Shown piece after piece: positions 17,383 through 24,686 of a stretch of DNA of 64,000 bases. The notes under the pieces were generated by a model, which made no database searches, was not told the origin of the DNA, and was given only the letters and a program-made list of their open reading frames with translations. Made by a program: the position numbers and the translations under genes. This stretch comes from Devosia sp. RR2S18 (GTDB taxonomy: Bacteria > Pseudomonadota > Alphaproteobacteria > Rhizobiales > Devosiaceae). Within the stretch, counting starts at the first letter, position 1; every line of letters begins with the position of its first letter. The stretch is from contig NZ_CP126539.1 of the NCBI RefSeq assembly GCF_030177755.1, positions 1,512,001 through 1,576,000 on the forward strand, in the 5' to 3' direction.

Positions 17383-18046
17383 TCCCGCTGTCCAACTTTC
17401 CCGAGCCACCTCTGTTTGTCGGCTCCACCGGCCCCGAACCACCAGTCTGCTCCTCAATGTACTGATCGATTTGATCATTCGCCTGTTGCACGGAGTCGTC
17501 TGTGTGATCGACGTCGTCGACGATGGTCTGGGCCTTCTCGAAGTCTTCAGTGGTCCAAGTAACGCCGGAACTGATGAAGTCAGTAGTGAACTTGGCCGCC
17601 ACTTCTGCCTTGTTGTTCAGTGCGTCGATATCATTCTGGTTGGTGCTGCCTCGTGCGGCATTCTCGATTTCGAACAAGACACGGACGCCTGGTTGGCCTT
17701 CAGCCATTTCGGTTTCCCAGCGGTCAGCCCAATATTTCAGACCTTCGGCGTCCGGCGTGCGGCCGAACATGTTCTGATAGGCTTCGGTGATATAGGCCTC
17801 GATTTCAGCGCGACCGGGATCGGCTTGCTGCTCATAGATCGCCTTTGCCTCTGGGCTCTGGGCGAAGCTGTCAGCGATCTCTTCGAGGAATAGGTCGGCC
17901 CCAAACCCGTTTGCTACTGCCTCAGCATATCGGTTCATCCAGTACTGGACACCTTCCGGGTCAGGTGCCCGATTGAAGAAAGATACGTAGAGACGTGCAA
18001 TCTCGATGCTGACTTCATTGCCCACTTCTGGTTCCCCCATGACCAC
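17383..18046 (-). pseudogene. N-terminal DUF4214 part of the Ig-like/RTX surface protein
   Basis: Two DUF4214 motifs are present: ARLYVSFFNRAPDPEGVQYW (about residue 16) and YQNMFGRTPDAEGLKYWADR (about 90). A helical, acidic stretch and a Gly/Pro-rich linker (GGSGPVEPTNRGGSGK) end at the IS3 boundary. Removing IS3 and one copy of the 4-base near-duplication joins this frame in register to the 14626-16170 part. Start is GTG at 18046 or ATG at 18040. As it stands, a ~220-residue truncated protein could still be made. Confidence 0.8.
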
Positions 18047-18460
18047 TCAGTTACCAAGAAGTTAACGCCTGCCACTTACCTGTCAACGAATTCGAATCAC
18101 TTAAACAGCATCTGAACGGTTCCCGGCCCAGTATTCAGAGCAGATGCAATGGTTTAAACTACAATCACTTTTCAACCGTCAGCGCCGCGCCAACCGCAAC
18201 TTGGCCTTCTGAAACTGTACCGCGACAGCCCTGCCGCGAACGCCTGATCATGAACTCGCAGCAACTGGCAAGGCTCTGGCCGCGCTAGTGGCTAAACCAG
18301 AGCGTGCAGCCGTCGCTCTCGAACATGATCGCAATCTCTAGCGACCAAGCACCGGTCGCATTTGCATAAAACTATCTGAACGTCGCTCTTTGTTACGCAA
18401 GTGCGAAGGTGGAGTGTCGCCTGACGGCCGAGGTGACCCGGGCGAGCGAAAAGGTAGGAA
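18047..18460. other. Intergenic stretch (414 bases)
   Basis: No frame here is convincing on either strand and I see no repeat or hairpin of note. It must contain the divergent promoters for the DUF4214 gene (leftward) and the small gene at 18461 (rightward). Confidence 0.3.
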
Positions 18461-18643
18461 ATGCAGACCACAAGAACGTTCGGTAAGCGCGGCGCGGCTC
18501 CCAGGCGCAACACTGTGCAGCCGAGAACCTCGCCGTTCCCTAGGGCTCCCGCTCACATCGAAGACCCGATATGGAAGAGCCCTGTCTATCAGGCGCTCAC
18601 TGCAGGAGTTTTGTTCGTCGCTGCTGTCAGTCTCATTACTTAG
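18461..18643 (+). CDS. Small protein with a C-terminal membrane helix (60 aa)
   Basis: ATG preceded by AAAGGTAGGAA. A basic, Pro/Arg-rich N-terminus (about 40 residues) is followed by a hydrophobic C-terminal helix (YQALTAGVLFVAAVSLIT). The next small gene, starting 20 bases on, has the same layout. No family is recognised. Confidence 0.5.
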   Translation: MQTTRTFGKRGAAPRRNTVQPRTSPFPRAPAHIEDPIWKSPVYQALTAGVLFVAAVSLIT

Positions 18644-18663
18644 CCGTTTCGGGAGACGGGGCA

Positions 18664-18840
18664 GTGGACCACAACCTCAGGAAAAAGTTCAACCAGCGCA
18701 AGTGGACCCCTCCGCCGGAGACGGTGGGGACACTCCCGTCCGCTCAGGAGAACTCGGAGCATTTATTCATCGACATCGGCAGCGCGACACTCCTCGCTGG
18801 TGTGCCGATAGCTGCTTTCTATCTGATGCTGGTGGTATGA
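18664..18840 (+). CDS. Second small protein with a C-terminal membrane helix (58 aa)
   Basis: GTG start at 18664 preceded by GGAGACGGGGCA. Charged N-terminus (DHNLRKKFNQRKWTPPPETV), then a C-terminal hydrophobic helix (SATLLAGVPIAAFYLMLVV). A longer frame from 18571 overlaps the preceding gene and has no ribosome site. Likely co-transcribed with the gene at 18461. Confidence 0.45.
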   Translation: MDHNLRKKFNQRKWTPPPETVGTLPSAQENSEHLFIDIGSATLLAGVPIAAFYLMLVV

Positions 18841-18915
18841 AGGGCGACCCCGCCTTATCTGGAGCCGCCACTGTTTCGACTCACAAACTCGCCGATATTC
18901 AGGTAGGTTAGATGA

Positions 18916-19389
18916 TCAGGAGGTGAATAAAGATTGTTGAAAATAGTCATGCCAGAACTGCATGGCAGTCTTCAGCACCTGGTCTAGATCAAACCGACGG
19001 CCATCGTCTAGGAGGACGGTGTAGGACGCCGGGTGCTCACTAACGGGACCCTCCGATCCAAAGTGGAACGTGGCACCGACCAGATGTGCTTCCGTCCCCA
19101 CTAGCTTGCCTCGAGGCCGAGAGAGTCGGTAGTGCTTCGAGAGAGTCGCAATGTCGTGTAGAATTCCGAGCTCTGGACAGTCTGCCTCAAGCTCCTGACG
19201 CAATTCAGAGAGCCCTTTTCCCTCGGGGTTCGCGCGAGGATCCTCCGTGATCCAATCAAGCTGGTGCCAAAGCGCTGTGCAGACGTTGAACGCCTCCAGA
19301 GCCGCAGGGTGATTGGTGTAGCGGATGTAGTTCGGCCGAACGATCTCCATCCAGTACTGGGCCGCTGACCCTATTCCTAGAATTTCCAC
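18916..19389 (-). CDS. Helical protein of unknown function (157 aa)
   Basis: GTG start at 19389 chosen because of GGGAGC upstream and overlap with the preceding small frame. The N-terminal part (AFNVCTALWHQLDW) and a central SKHYRLSRP resemble small helical HEPN-like proteins in mobile DNA, but I cannot name the family with confidence. It is last in an apparent operon running leftward from 21866. Confidence 0.5.
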   Translation of the reverse strand: MEILGIGSAAQYWMEIVRPNYIRYTNHPAALEAFNVCTALWHQLDWITEDPRANPEGKGLSELRQELEADCPELGILHDIATLSKHYRLSRPRGKLVGTEAHLVGATFHFGSEGPVSEHPASYTVLLDDGRRFDLDQVLKTAMQFWHDYFQQSLFTS

Positions 19390-19556
19390 CCAAAGCTCCC
19401 GTCCAGAAATGCCCAGAACGGTAATACTACACAAAAAGCAGCCCACGTCCCTTGAAGGCTATTCGCCTGCTTAAACACCCTACCCTCGGCAACGCCGGCG
19501 GCGAGTGCAGAATGCTCCCAGTTCCACCCGCTGCTGCTTTCTTCGGCAGTGCTCAC
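19377..19556 (-). CDS. Possible small membrane protein (59 aa)
   Basis: GTG start at 19556. Polar N-terminus and a hydrophobic segment near the C-terminus (TWAAFCVVLPFWAFLDG). It fills the gap between the genes at 19586 and 18916 and overlaps the latter. Support is only position and the hydrophobic helix. Confidence 0.3.
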   Translation of the reverse strand: MSTAEESSSGWNWEHSALAAGVAEGRVFKQANSLQGTWAAFCVVLPFWAFLDGSFGWKF

Positions 19557-19585
19557 GTTGCGTGACGTGTTCGGTGGCTCCTCAC

Positions 19586-19711
19586 TCAAATCCCACTCCC
19601 AAAGAGAGTCAGCGCCATGGCTACGATGATGCCAAGGCACCCTGCTGCTCCCCATGCCAGTTCGGTGAGGATGTACCGCATGCGCTCCGGAGAGATTGGC
19701 GGGGTTCTCAT
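19586..19711 (-). CDS. Small membrane protein (41 aa)
   Basis: ATG overlaps the stop codon of the upstream gene (ATGA), a sign of translational coupling. One hydrophobic helix (LAWGAAGCLGIIVAMALTLF) makes up the C-terminal half. No family is recognised. Confidence 0.5.
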   Translation of the reverse strand: MRTPPISPERMRYILTELAWGAAGCLGIIVAMALTLFGSGI

Positions 19712-20598
19712 GCCACTCGCTCCCGCTCTGCCCGCTGCCGTGCAGCAATCGCCTTCAGCTGGTCCTTCGATACCGGCGAGCGAGGCCCATCGTGCGTGGC
19801 CACACACTTGTGGACAGCCATTAACTCATCGGCGGCGACGGCATAGGTCCGAGGAGGGTTGTGCATCTCCACCAGCACGACCGGCGGCATCGGATCGTCT
19901 GCAGTCCAATGCTCGGTCTCTGCCCATCCCTCGGGCAGCGGTGATGCGAGCCGCTTGATAAGGGCCTGCCGATGTGTTTGCCGCGTCAGCTCTGGTTTGC
20001 GCCATAGGACCACGTAATCGCCTGGTGCGACCGGCTCGCGAGACGTGAACTGGAAACGGGTACCGTCGGCATAGACCGGCTCCAGACATCGCCCCTCGCC
20101 ATTGCAGCAGTAGTCCTCCGGAAGATGCTCGAGGCCGAAGGTGTCTCGGTTCGGACCTTCCATGCTGTGCTCGTGCCACAAGGCCTCGATCGGCTCGCCA
20201 TCCTCATGGCCCAGATAGCCCAACACGCGGCCCAAGAGCTTCGCCTGCAGGTGTTCGGTACGGTAGGGACCATCCACCATGACGATCGGGAATGATCCCT
20301 GCGACACATCGTTATGGTGGGCCACGCTGTGCCCACCGCCGGCGGGACCAACGAACCACTCGTCGCGGATGATGCGGACACCAATCATGGTCGGCCGGCT
20401 GAACTCGTTCCACTGGACCAGAAAGTCAGCATCGGCAGCCGGCGTCGTGTCGTCTGGATCCACGATGACGAACATGCCCATGCGGTATGCGCTGCCTTGG
20501 TGGTGACGGCGGACCTGCACTGCACGGCATCCATCCGGAATTACGGTGAAGCGGCGCAGCGCTGTTGAGGCCTGTTGCTGAGGGATGACGGGGTTCAT
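19708..20598 (-). CDS. Conserved-looking protein of unknown function (296 aa)
   Basis: ATG at 20598 after AGGGAG. The middle has paired Cys (EDYCCNGEGRCLE) and segments suggestive of a small beta barrel (GDYVVLWRKPEL; RPTMIGVRIIRDEWFVGPAG), somewhat reminiscent of S24/signal-peptidase-like folds, but no catalytic Ser-Lys pair is evident. It starts 14 bases after the preceding gene. Confidence 0.6.
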   Translation of the reverse strand: MNPVIPQQQASTALRRFTVIPDGCRAVQVRRHHQGSAYRMGMFVIVDPDDTTPAADADFLVQWNEFSRPTMIGVRIIRDEWFVGPAGGGHSVAHHNDVSQGSFPIVMVDGPYRTEHLQAKLLGRVLGYLGHEDGEPIEALWHEHSMEGPNRDTFGLEHLPEDYCCNGEGRCLEPVYADGTRFQFTSREPVAPGDYVVLWRKPELTRQTHRQALIKRLASPLPEGWAETEHWTADDPMPPVVLVEMHNPPRTYAVAADELMAVHKCVATHDGPRSPVSKDQLKAIAARQRAERERVA

Positions 20599-20612
20599 GA
20601 CTCGCTCCCTCC

Positions 20613-21236
20613 TCACCAATGCTTTTCGAGATAAGCCAGCGCGGCGGCGAGCATGGCGTCGAGCGAGTCCGAGCCGGCGAACTTCGCCGCCTCCTCCACT
20701 GCCAGCCGGAGCGCGGCCATCGCACCGAACCGGGTCACGGCGGGCTTGTCCCAGGTCTCCAGAACTCGCAAGGCAGGACCGTAGCTCTTTTCTACGTAGG
20801 CAGCGGCTCCCTCTTCATCGTCAGGAGCATTGTCGCGATAGTCGCGCATGCCTGCTTCATAGGCCCTGATGGCATCAATGATGGGGTCACGATATCGGCC
20901 GACCTGCTCGAAGCTGACGGGACAACCACTGTCCTTGGACGGGTAAATGTGGGCCTTCCACAGACCGGGCTCTCCGTCGAAACCGATGTCGACCATCCAC
21001 TCGTCCATGGCCTCGGACAGCTCTTGAGCGAGGCGGTTTACCCGCTGGACGGCGTATTCCTCCTTGGGTGACGCTTCCTCATTGTCGAGACGGTCAGCAA
21101 CTGCAGGAGTGGCAGCGATAGCCACGATGGCGGGGGATGCCGCGAGAAGGGCGCGGCGTGTAATTCCGGGCTCGACCGTGCGACCACCGTCGCGCTTGCC
21201 TAATAAGCCGGGGCGAATGTCGTCATTTGTCGTCAT
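20613..21236 (-). CDS. Exported protein with twin-arginine-like leader (207 aa)
   Basis: ATG at 21236 after AGGAGAACAGCAAA. The leader contains TRRALLAASPAIVAIAATPA followed by VADR, resembling a Tat signal. The mature protein is acidic and mostly helical (VQRVNRLAQELSEAMDEWMV; YGPALRVLETWDKPAVTRF). Similar short proteins occur in phage- and island-derived regions of this order, as I recall; the function is unknown. Confidence 0.6.
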   Translation of the reverse strand: MTTNDDIRPGLLGKRDGGRTVEPGITRRALLAASPAIVAIAATPAVADRLDNEEASPKEEYAVQRVNRLAQELSEAMDEWMVDIGFDGEPGLWKAHIYPSKDSGCPVSFEQVGRYRDPIIDAIRAYEAGMRDYRDNAPDDEEGAAAYVEKSYGPALRVLETWDKPAVTRFGAMAALRLAVEEAAKFAGSDSLDAMLAAALAYLEKHW

Positions 21237-21350
21237 TTTGCTGTTCTCCTGTGAGGCGGGTTGAGCGTCCATTTGGGCGCGAAGGGTCGATGCGAGGCCG
21301 GACGGTGCCCGGGCTGCTTTGATTTCATGATTGATTAAATTCAGACGGTG

Positions 21351-21373
21351 GCGAGCGCAGCGCCGTGGGTGGG
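21351..21373 (+). repeat. 23-base perfect inverted repeat, copy A
   Basis: Its exact reverse complement lies at 24028-24050, 2.65 kb away, with no similarity beyond the 23 bases. It sits in the 270-base gap between two genes of the same operon. In both copies the shared DNA would read PTHGAALA in one frame. Confidence 0.75.
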
Positions 21374-21506
21374 GGCCGGTTTTGGCCTCCGGGGCAGTAC
21401 GGGCAGGCTTTGCCCGTCGTCACGTTCTCCCCGCGCTAGGAACGCTGCACTGCGGGGTCGCGGGCGATGGTGGAGAGGCGGATATCTCGTTCCATGGTCC
21501 TGCCCC

Positions 21507-21866
21507 TCACGCTGCGATCTGGGCCAGCTCGACCGACAGCTGCCGGTGGCGGTTCCAGTCGGTAAAGTCGCCCATGTCCATCCACTGCAGCTCGGCGGCG
21601 ATCTCGGCGACACGAGTGGCCTTTACGGGGTCGGTGATGGCAGGCTTGGCGCGAGCCGGGGCAGCTGGAGCAGCTGGCTTCGGCATATCAGCGCGGGCAT
21701 TGGCCCAGGCCATGCGCAGTTCGTAGGCGAAGCGCTCTCGGTTGAATCTGGCCTCGCGCATAGTGCGGGCCATCTTGCGGTAGCCAGCCCAGGCATTGAT
21801 CATCACGTCGCGGGCGCTGATTTTCGGCATGCCTTCGACGGCGGCCGGAGTCGTGGTGCTCGGCAT
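21507..21866 (-). CDS. Small helical protein, first gene of an operon (119 aa)
   Basis: ATG at 21866. Basic and helical (ARDVMINAWAGYRKMARTMR, EARFNRERFAYELRMAWANA), then an Ala/Pro-rich linker and a C-terminal helix. It is transcribed divergently from the HTH gene at 21975 across a 108-base region with repeated operator-like sites. No family is recognised. Confidence 0.55.
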   Translation of the reverse strand: MPSTTTPAAVEGMPKISARDVMINAWAGYRKMARTMREARFNRERFAYELRMAWANARADMPKPAAPAAPARAKPAITDPVKATRVAEIAAELQWMDMGDFTDWNRHRQLSVELAQIAA

Positions 21867-21974
21867 CGGTCTGTTTCCGGTTGCTGTGTTATGCTTACAA
21901 GTGTAGTTATAGATACACGTGTAGTGATCGTCAAGCGTTTTCGCTACACTTATATTCAAAATGGAGCGTTTTTA
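21867..21974. promoter_or_regulatory. Divergent promoter with operator-like repeats
   Basis: An AAGTGTAG at 21899-21906 and its inverted partner CTACACTT at 21944-21951 flank a third related site (CGTGTAG at 21918-21924). It lies between a gene of unknown function and a small HTH gene, so these are probably binding sites of that regulator. Confidence 0.5.
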
Positions 21975-22217
21975 GTGACCGATCTCACGCCAGAGGCCAA
22001 CCGGGCGGCTCGTGCCATCCTCAAATGGTCAGTTCGCGACCTCGCTGACAATGCCGGCATAGCCTTCTCGACGGTCCACCGCTTTGAGACGACAGGCATC
22101 GCTACCGACACAACCAGAGCCAAAATCATCGCGGCCTACGCTGCTCGGCAGGTCGAGATCATCGACCAGGGCGGGACTGGTGCAATGTTGGTGGTCGCGA
22201 AGGGGCAGGAAGGCTAG
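21975..22217 (+). CDS. XRE-like helix-turn-helix regulator (80 aa)
   Basis: GTG start at 21975. The HTH spans about residues 10-40: ARAILKWSVRDLADNAGIAF then STVHRFETTG, a typical XRE-type fold. The C-terminus is short. It is divergent from the operon beginning at 21866, which it likely controls along with itself. Confidence 0.75.
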   Translation: MTDLTPEANRAARAILKWSVRDLADNAGIAFSTVHRFETTGIATDTTRAKIIAAYAARQVEIIDQGGTGAMLVVAKGQEG

Positions 22218-22359
22218 GAGCCGTTGGGCTCGGGAATCCCTGAAGCGAATAGCGAGACATGAAGCCGAAGCATCTTCGCATCTCCCAGGCGCGGCGCTAT
22301 GGGAGATGATCTTGCCGATGGTATGAGCACCTCACCCTCTTTATCCGGTGAGGTCGTAC

Positions 22360-22569
22360 CTACCGAATACCGACCATGTAGTTTCGGAAAGCGGCGCCGA
22401 GGGCGAACAGTAGAGACCCAAGAACCACTCCGCCTCCTATCGAACCGATCCAAAATCCAAGAGGCGCATTCCGGCCATCCAAGATCGAGGTGCCCACCAC
22501 ATAAAGAGGAGCGAGGAAGGCCCCATATAATGCTGCTCTTTTAAGGCTCCAGGCAGTAGTGGCCTTCAC
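22360..22569 (-). CDS. Small two-helix membrane protein (69 aa)
   Basis: GTG start at 22569 after GGAG; an ATG at 22608 is possible. Two hydrophobic helices: AALYGAFLAPLYVVGTSIL and WIGSIGGGVVLGSLLFALGA. It starts 42 bases after the stop of the gene at 22611-23819, so probably the same transcript. Confidence 0.5.
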   Translation of the reverse strand: MKATTAWSLKRAALYGAFLAPLYVVGTSILDGRNAPLGFWIGSIGGGVVLGSLLFALGAAFRNYMVGIR

Positions 22570-22610
22570 AGTATCCTCCAGTGCCGGGCGGCAGACGCCT
22601 GCTGGCATAG

Positions 22611-23819
22611 CTAATCGACCCAGCTTTCAACTACTTCCAAGAACATTCGGTCCCCGGCTTCGCCCTTCTGGAGCGTCAACAGCGCGTTGCGCCCGCTCTC
22701 CATAACGAGAGCCAGGTCATAGAACGACTCGGTCAGCAGAATGGAATTGTCTGTTATGTGAGCCTCGTCGCCTGAAAGAGCGAACAGGAAAGCGTTGTCT
22801 CTAGTTTTCGCCGACGCTCCAACGAGTGGCTCTCCCACTGCGAACGCAGTGTTCTTGGCGAGCATTCCCGGTAGGGCACTGATGTTGTCTCGCGGGCCAG
22901 CGCCACCCAAGTGAAACTTAACATCGACAACAACAGCCGCAGGAAGCGAGGTGTCGGTGTTCTTGCGCCAAGTGAGCTTTGCATCAATGGTGGTATCACC
23001 ATCGGCTACCGTGGCCTCAGCGACAACAATCCAATTGCCTTGCTCGTCTGTGGTCTTAGTCCACCAAACAGTTCCGATGTACGGCTCAGGCGCGTTCGAG
23101 GTCAGGAGGTACGCGGTAGCAAGAATGGGAAAGTTGCCCTCTTCCATTTGGTCGCTGTCGTCGGCAGCATCCGGCACTGGCGCATCAAACCAAGGTCCTG
23201 AACCGCCAGCATCGGGAGGACTGGCTGCTGATGGCATCGTAACCTCAGCGGCGGTGTCTATCTCTCTTCCACGAGAGAGCCCAACCTGTGCTGCCTCCTT
23301 GCTGGTGTAAATGCGCATGCTCTCCGGTGGAGTACGCAACATCTCTGAGATGACGCTGGCCGGCACTTCGAATTGCGAAAGTGTGTCGAGCATGTCGCCA
23401 ATGGAAACCTGCACGGAATACAGGTCGCGACTCTCGTTGGATATCTGGTGCACCCCGAGCTCTCCCTCAGTCAGACGGTTTTTCCCCGCTAAGAAGATGA
23501 AGGCACAAGCCGAATAGCAGCCGCTCTCGGGAGCGATGTAGGTATCCATATTGCGGTCGAACACCTCTTGCGCGAGCAAGAGACCGGCCGTGACATCGCC
23601 GCCATTGCTGTGCAGACCAAGTGTCTGGAGGTCAGGGAACCGGCGGGTCGCCCGGCGAAAGTCGATAGGTGCGTTGTGTTGAATATCACCAGCAAGAACG
23701 ATTATTTCAGGCTGTTGATCGTCCACCACGAAGGCGCCAAACTGATGCATTTCGGCAAGAGCAGGCGCTGAGCACAGCGTGTAGAGCAGCAACACCGTTC
23801 GCAGTGACTTCGACAACAT
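22611..23819 (-). CDS. Exported ClpP/SppA-fold protein with extra C-terminal domain (402 aa)
   Basis: ATG at 23819 begins a signal peptide (LSKSLRTVLLLYTLCSAPALA). Residues about 25-190 match the crotonase/ClpP-like pattern of periplasmic proteases: LHSNGGDVTAGLLLA (oxyanion loop), SGCYSACAFIFLAGKNR (candidate catalytic Ser) and GELGVHQ (candidate His). The remaining ~200 residues are an unrelated, beta-rich domain (TVWWTKTTDEQGNWIVVAEA). Probably a periplasmic peptidase or inactive relative; substrate unknown. Confidence 0.65.
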   Translation of the reverse strand: MLSKSLRTVLLLYTLCSAPALAEMHQFGAFVVDDQQPEIIVLAGDIQHNAPIDFRRATRRFPDLQTLGLHSNGGDVTAGLLLAQEVFDRNMDTYIAPESGCYSACAFIFLAGKNRLTEGELGVHQISNESRDLYSVQVSIGDMLDTLSQFEVPASVISEMLRTPPESMRIYTSKEAAQVGLSRGREIDTAAEVTMPSAASPPDAGGSGPWFDAPVPDAADDSDQMEEGNFPILATAYLLTSNAPEPYIGTVWWTKTTDEQGNWIVVAEATVADGDTTIDAKLTWRKNTDTSLPAAVVVDVKFHLGGAGPRDNISALPGMLAKNTAFAVGEPLVGASAKTRDNAFLFALSGDEAHITDNSILLTESFYDLALVMESGRNALLTLQKGEAGDRMFLEVVESWVD

Positions 23820-24027
23820 ACTCGCCCCCCGGTCTCGGAAGTTACATTTGCTAGCGGCCTCTGCCAAGGCTCAGCAGCTCACCCGTCGGACCGACCAACG
23901 CGCCATGTGTCAGCCAAGAATGCTTCGCCCGCTGCAACTGCATGGATCATCCTCCCCTCCGATAAGGCTGGTAGGGGAGGGCAACGCTGGCCGACAGGTC
24001 AACCCAGCACCTCGATGCCAATGTCGG

Positions 24028-24050
24028 CCCACCCACGGCGCTGCGCTCGC
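24028..24050 (-). repeat. 23-base perfect inverted repeat, copy B
   Basis: Exact reverse complement of 21351-21373. It lies in a gene-poor stretch between the ClpP-like gene and the small secreted protein at 24226. Confidence 0.75.
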
Positions 24051-24225
24051 AAATGCCCCGCGATGTAAGCAGGTTACGCAGGCCATTCTCGAAGCTCCCG
24101 GCGAATTCATGCAACATGAAATGCAACATGGATGCACTCTGGAGCTCTTGGTTCCGGAGTTGTGCGCACTAGCCTTGCAGTGCACCCCGCCGGAAAGTAC
24201 CCTCCGGCTGGTGCTAGGGGACCCG

Positions 24226-24498
24226 ATGAAGCTAATCACTTTGACTTTCGCGCTGCTTACGGTGAGCTGCACACCAGCTTTTGCCTGGATTTGCTCAGAG
24301 CCATCCAGCCCATATTGTGCGGATAGCTACGGACCATTCTCTGACGGATATGACTTCGAGAACTGCAAGCGAGAGATGGAGGACTATGGCGAAGAGGTCG
24401 AGCAATACCTCGACTGCCTTAGCACCAATTCGCAAGCCGCTATCGACGAGTACAATGATGCCGTGGAGGCTTTCAATCGTAGAGCCGGTGGGTACTAG
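24226..24498 (+). CDS. Small secreted Cys-containing protein (90 aa)
   Basis: ATG at 24226 after TAGGGGA. Residues 1-20 (KLITLTFALLTVSCTPAFA) are a signal peptide. The mature part has four Cys (WICSEPSSPYCADS, ENCKREMED, QYLDCLST) in a strongly acidic helical region. No family is recognised. Longer frames upstream lack a ribosome site. Confidence 0.6.
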   Translation: MKLITLTFALLTVSCTPAFAWICSEPSSPYCADSYGPFSDGYDFENCKREMEDYGEEVEQYLDCLSTNSQAAIDEYNDAVEAFNRRAGGY

Positions 24499-24623
24499 CT
24501 ACGGTGAGCCACTGGTTCTGTTCCAGGACGGCGATGTGCCGGAGGGGGATGACGGGGCGTGAACCATTGTGATCGAGGAATCGTTGACTTGGTGACATAC
24601 GACGCGCATATGTTGCTCAACAC

Positions 24624-24666
24624 GGCCGGCCCCTCTGCTTACGCAAGGGTCGGCCTTCTGCTTTCT
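24624..24666 (+). terminator. Hairpin upstream of the Abi gene
   Basis: GGCCGGCCCCT pairs with AAGGGTCGGCC (one mismatch, one GU) around a 10-base loop, followed by a T-rich tail. It would end transcription from the small secreted gene and insulate the Abi gene at 24687. Confidence 0.5.
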
Positions 24667-24686
24667 ACTCACCGGCGGACGCGCCG

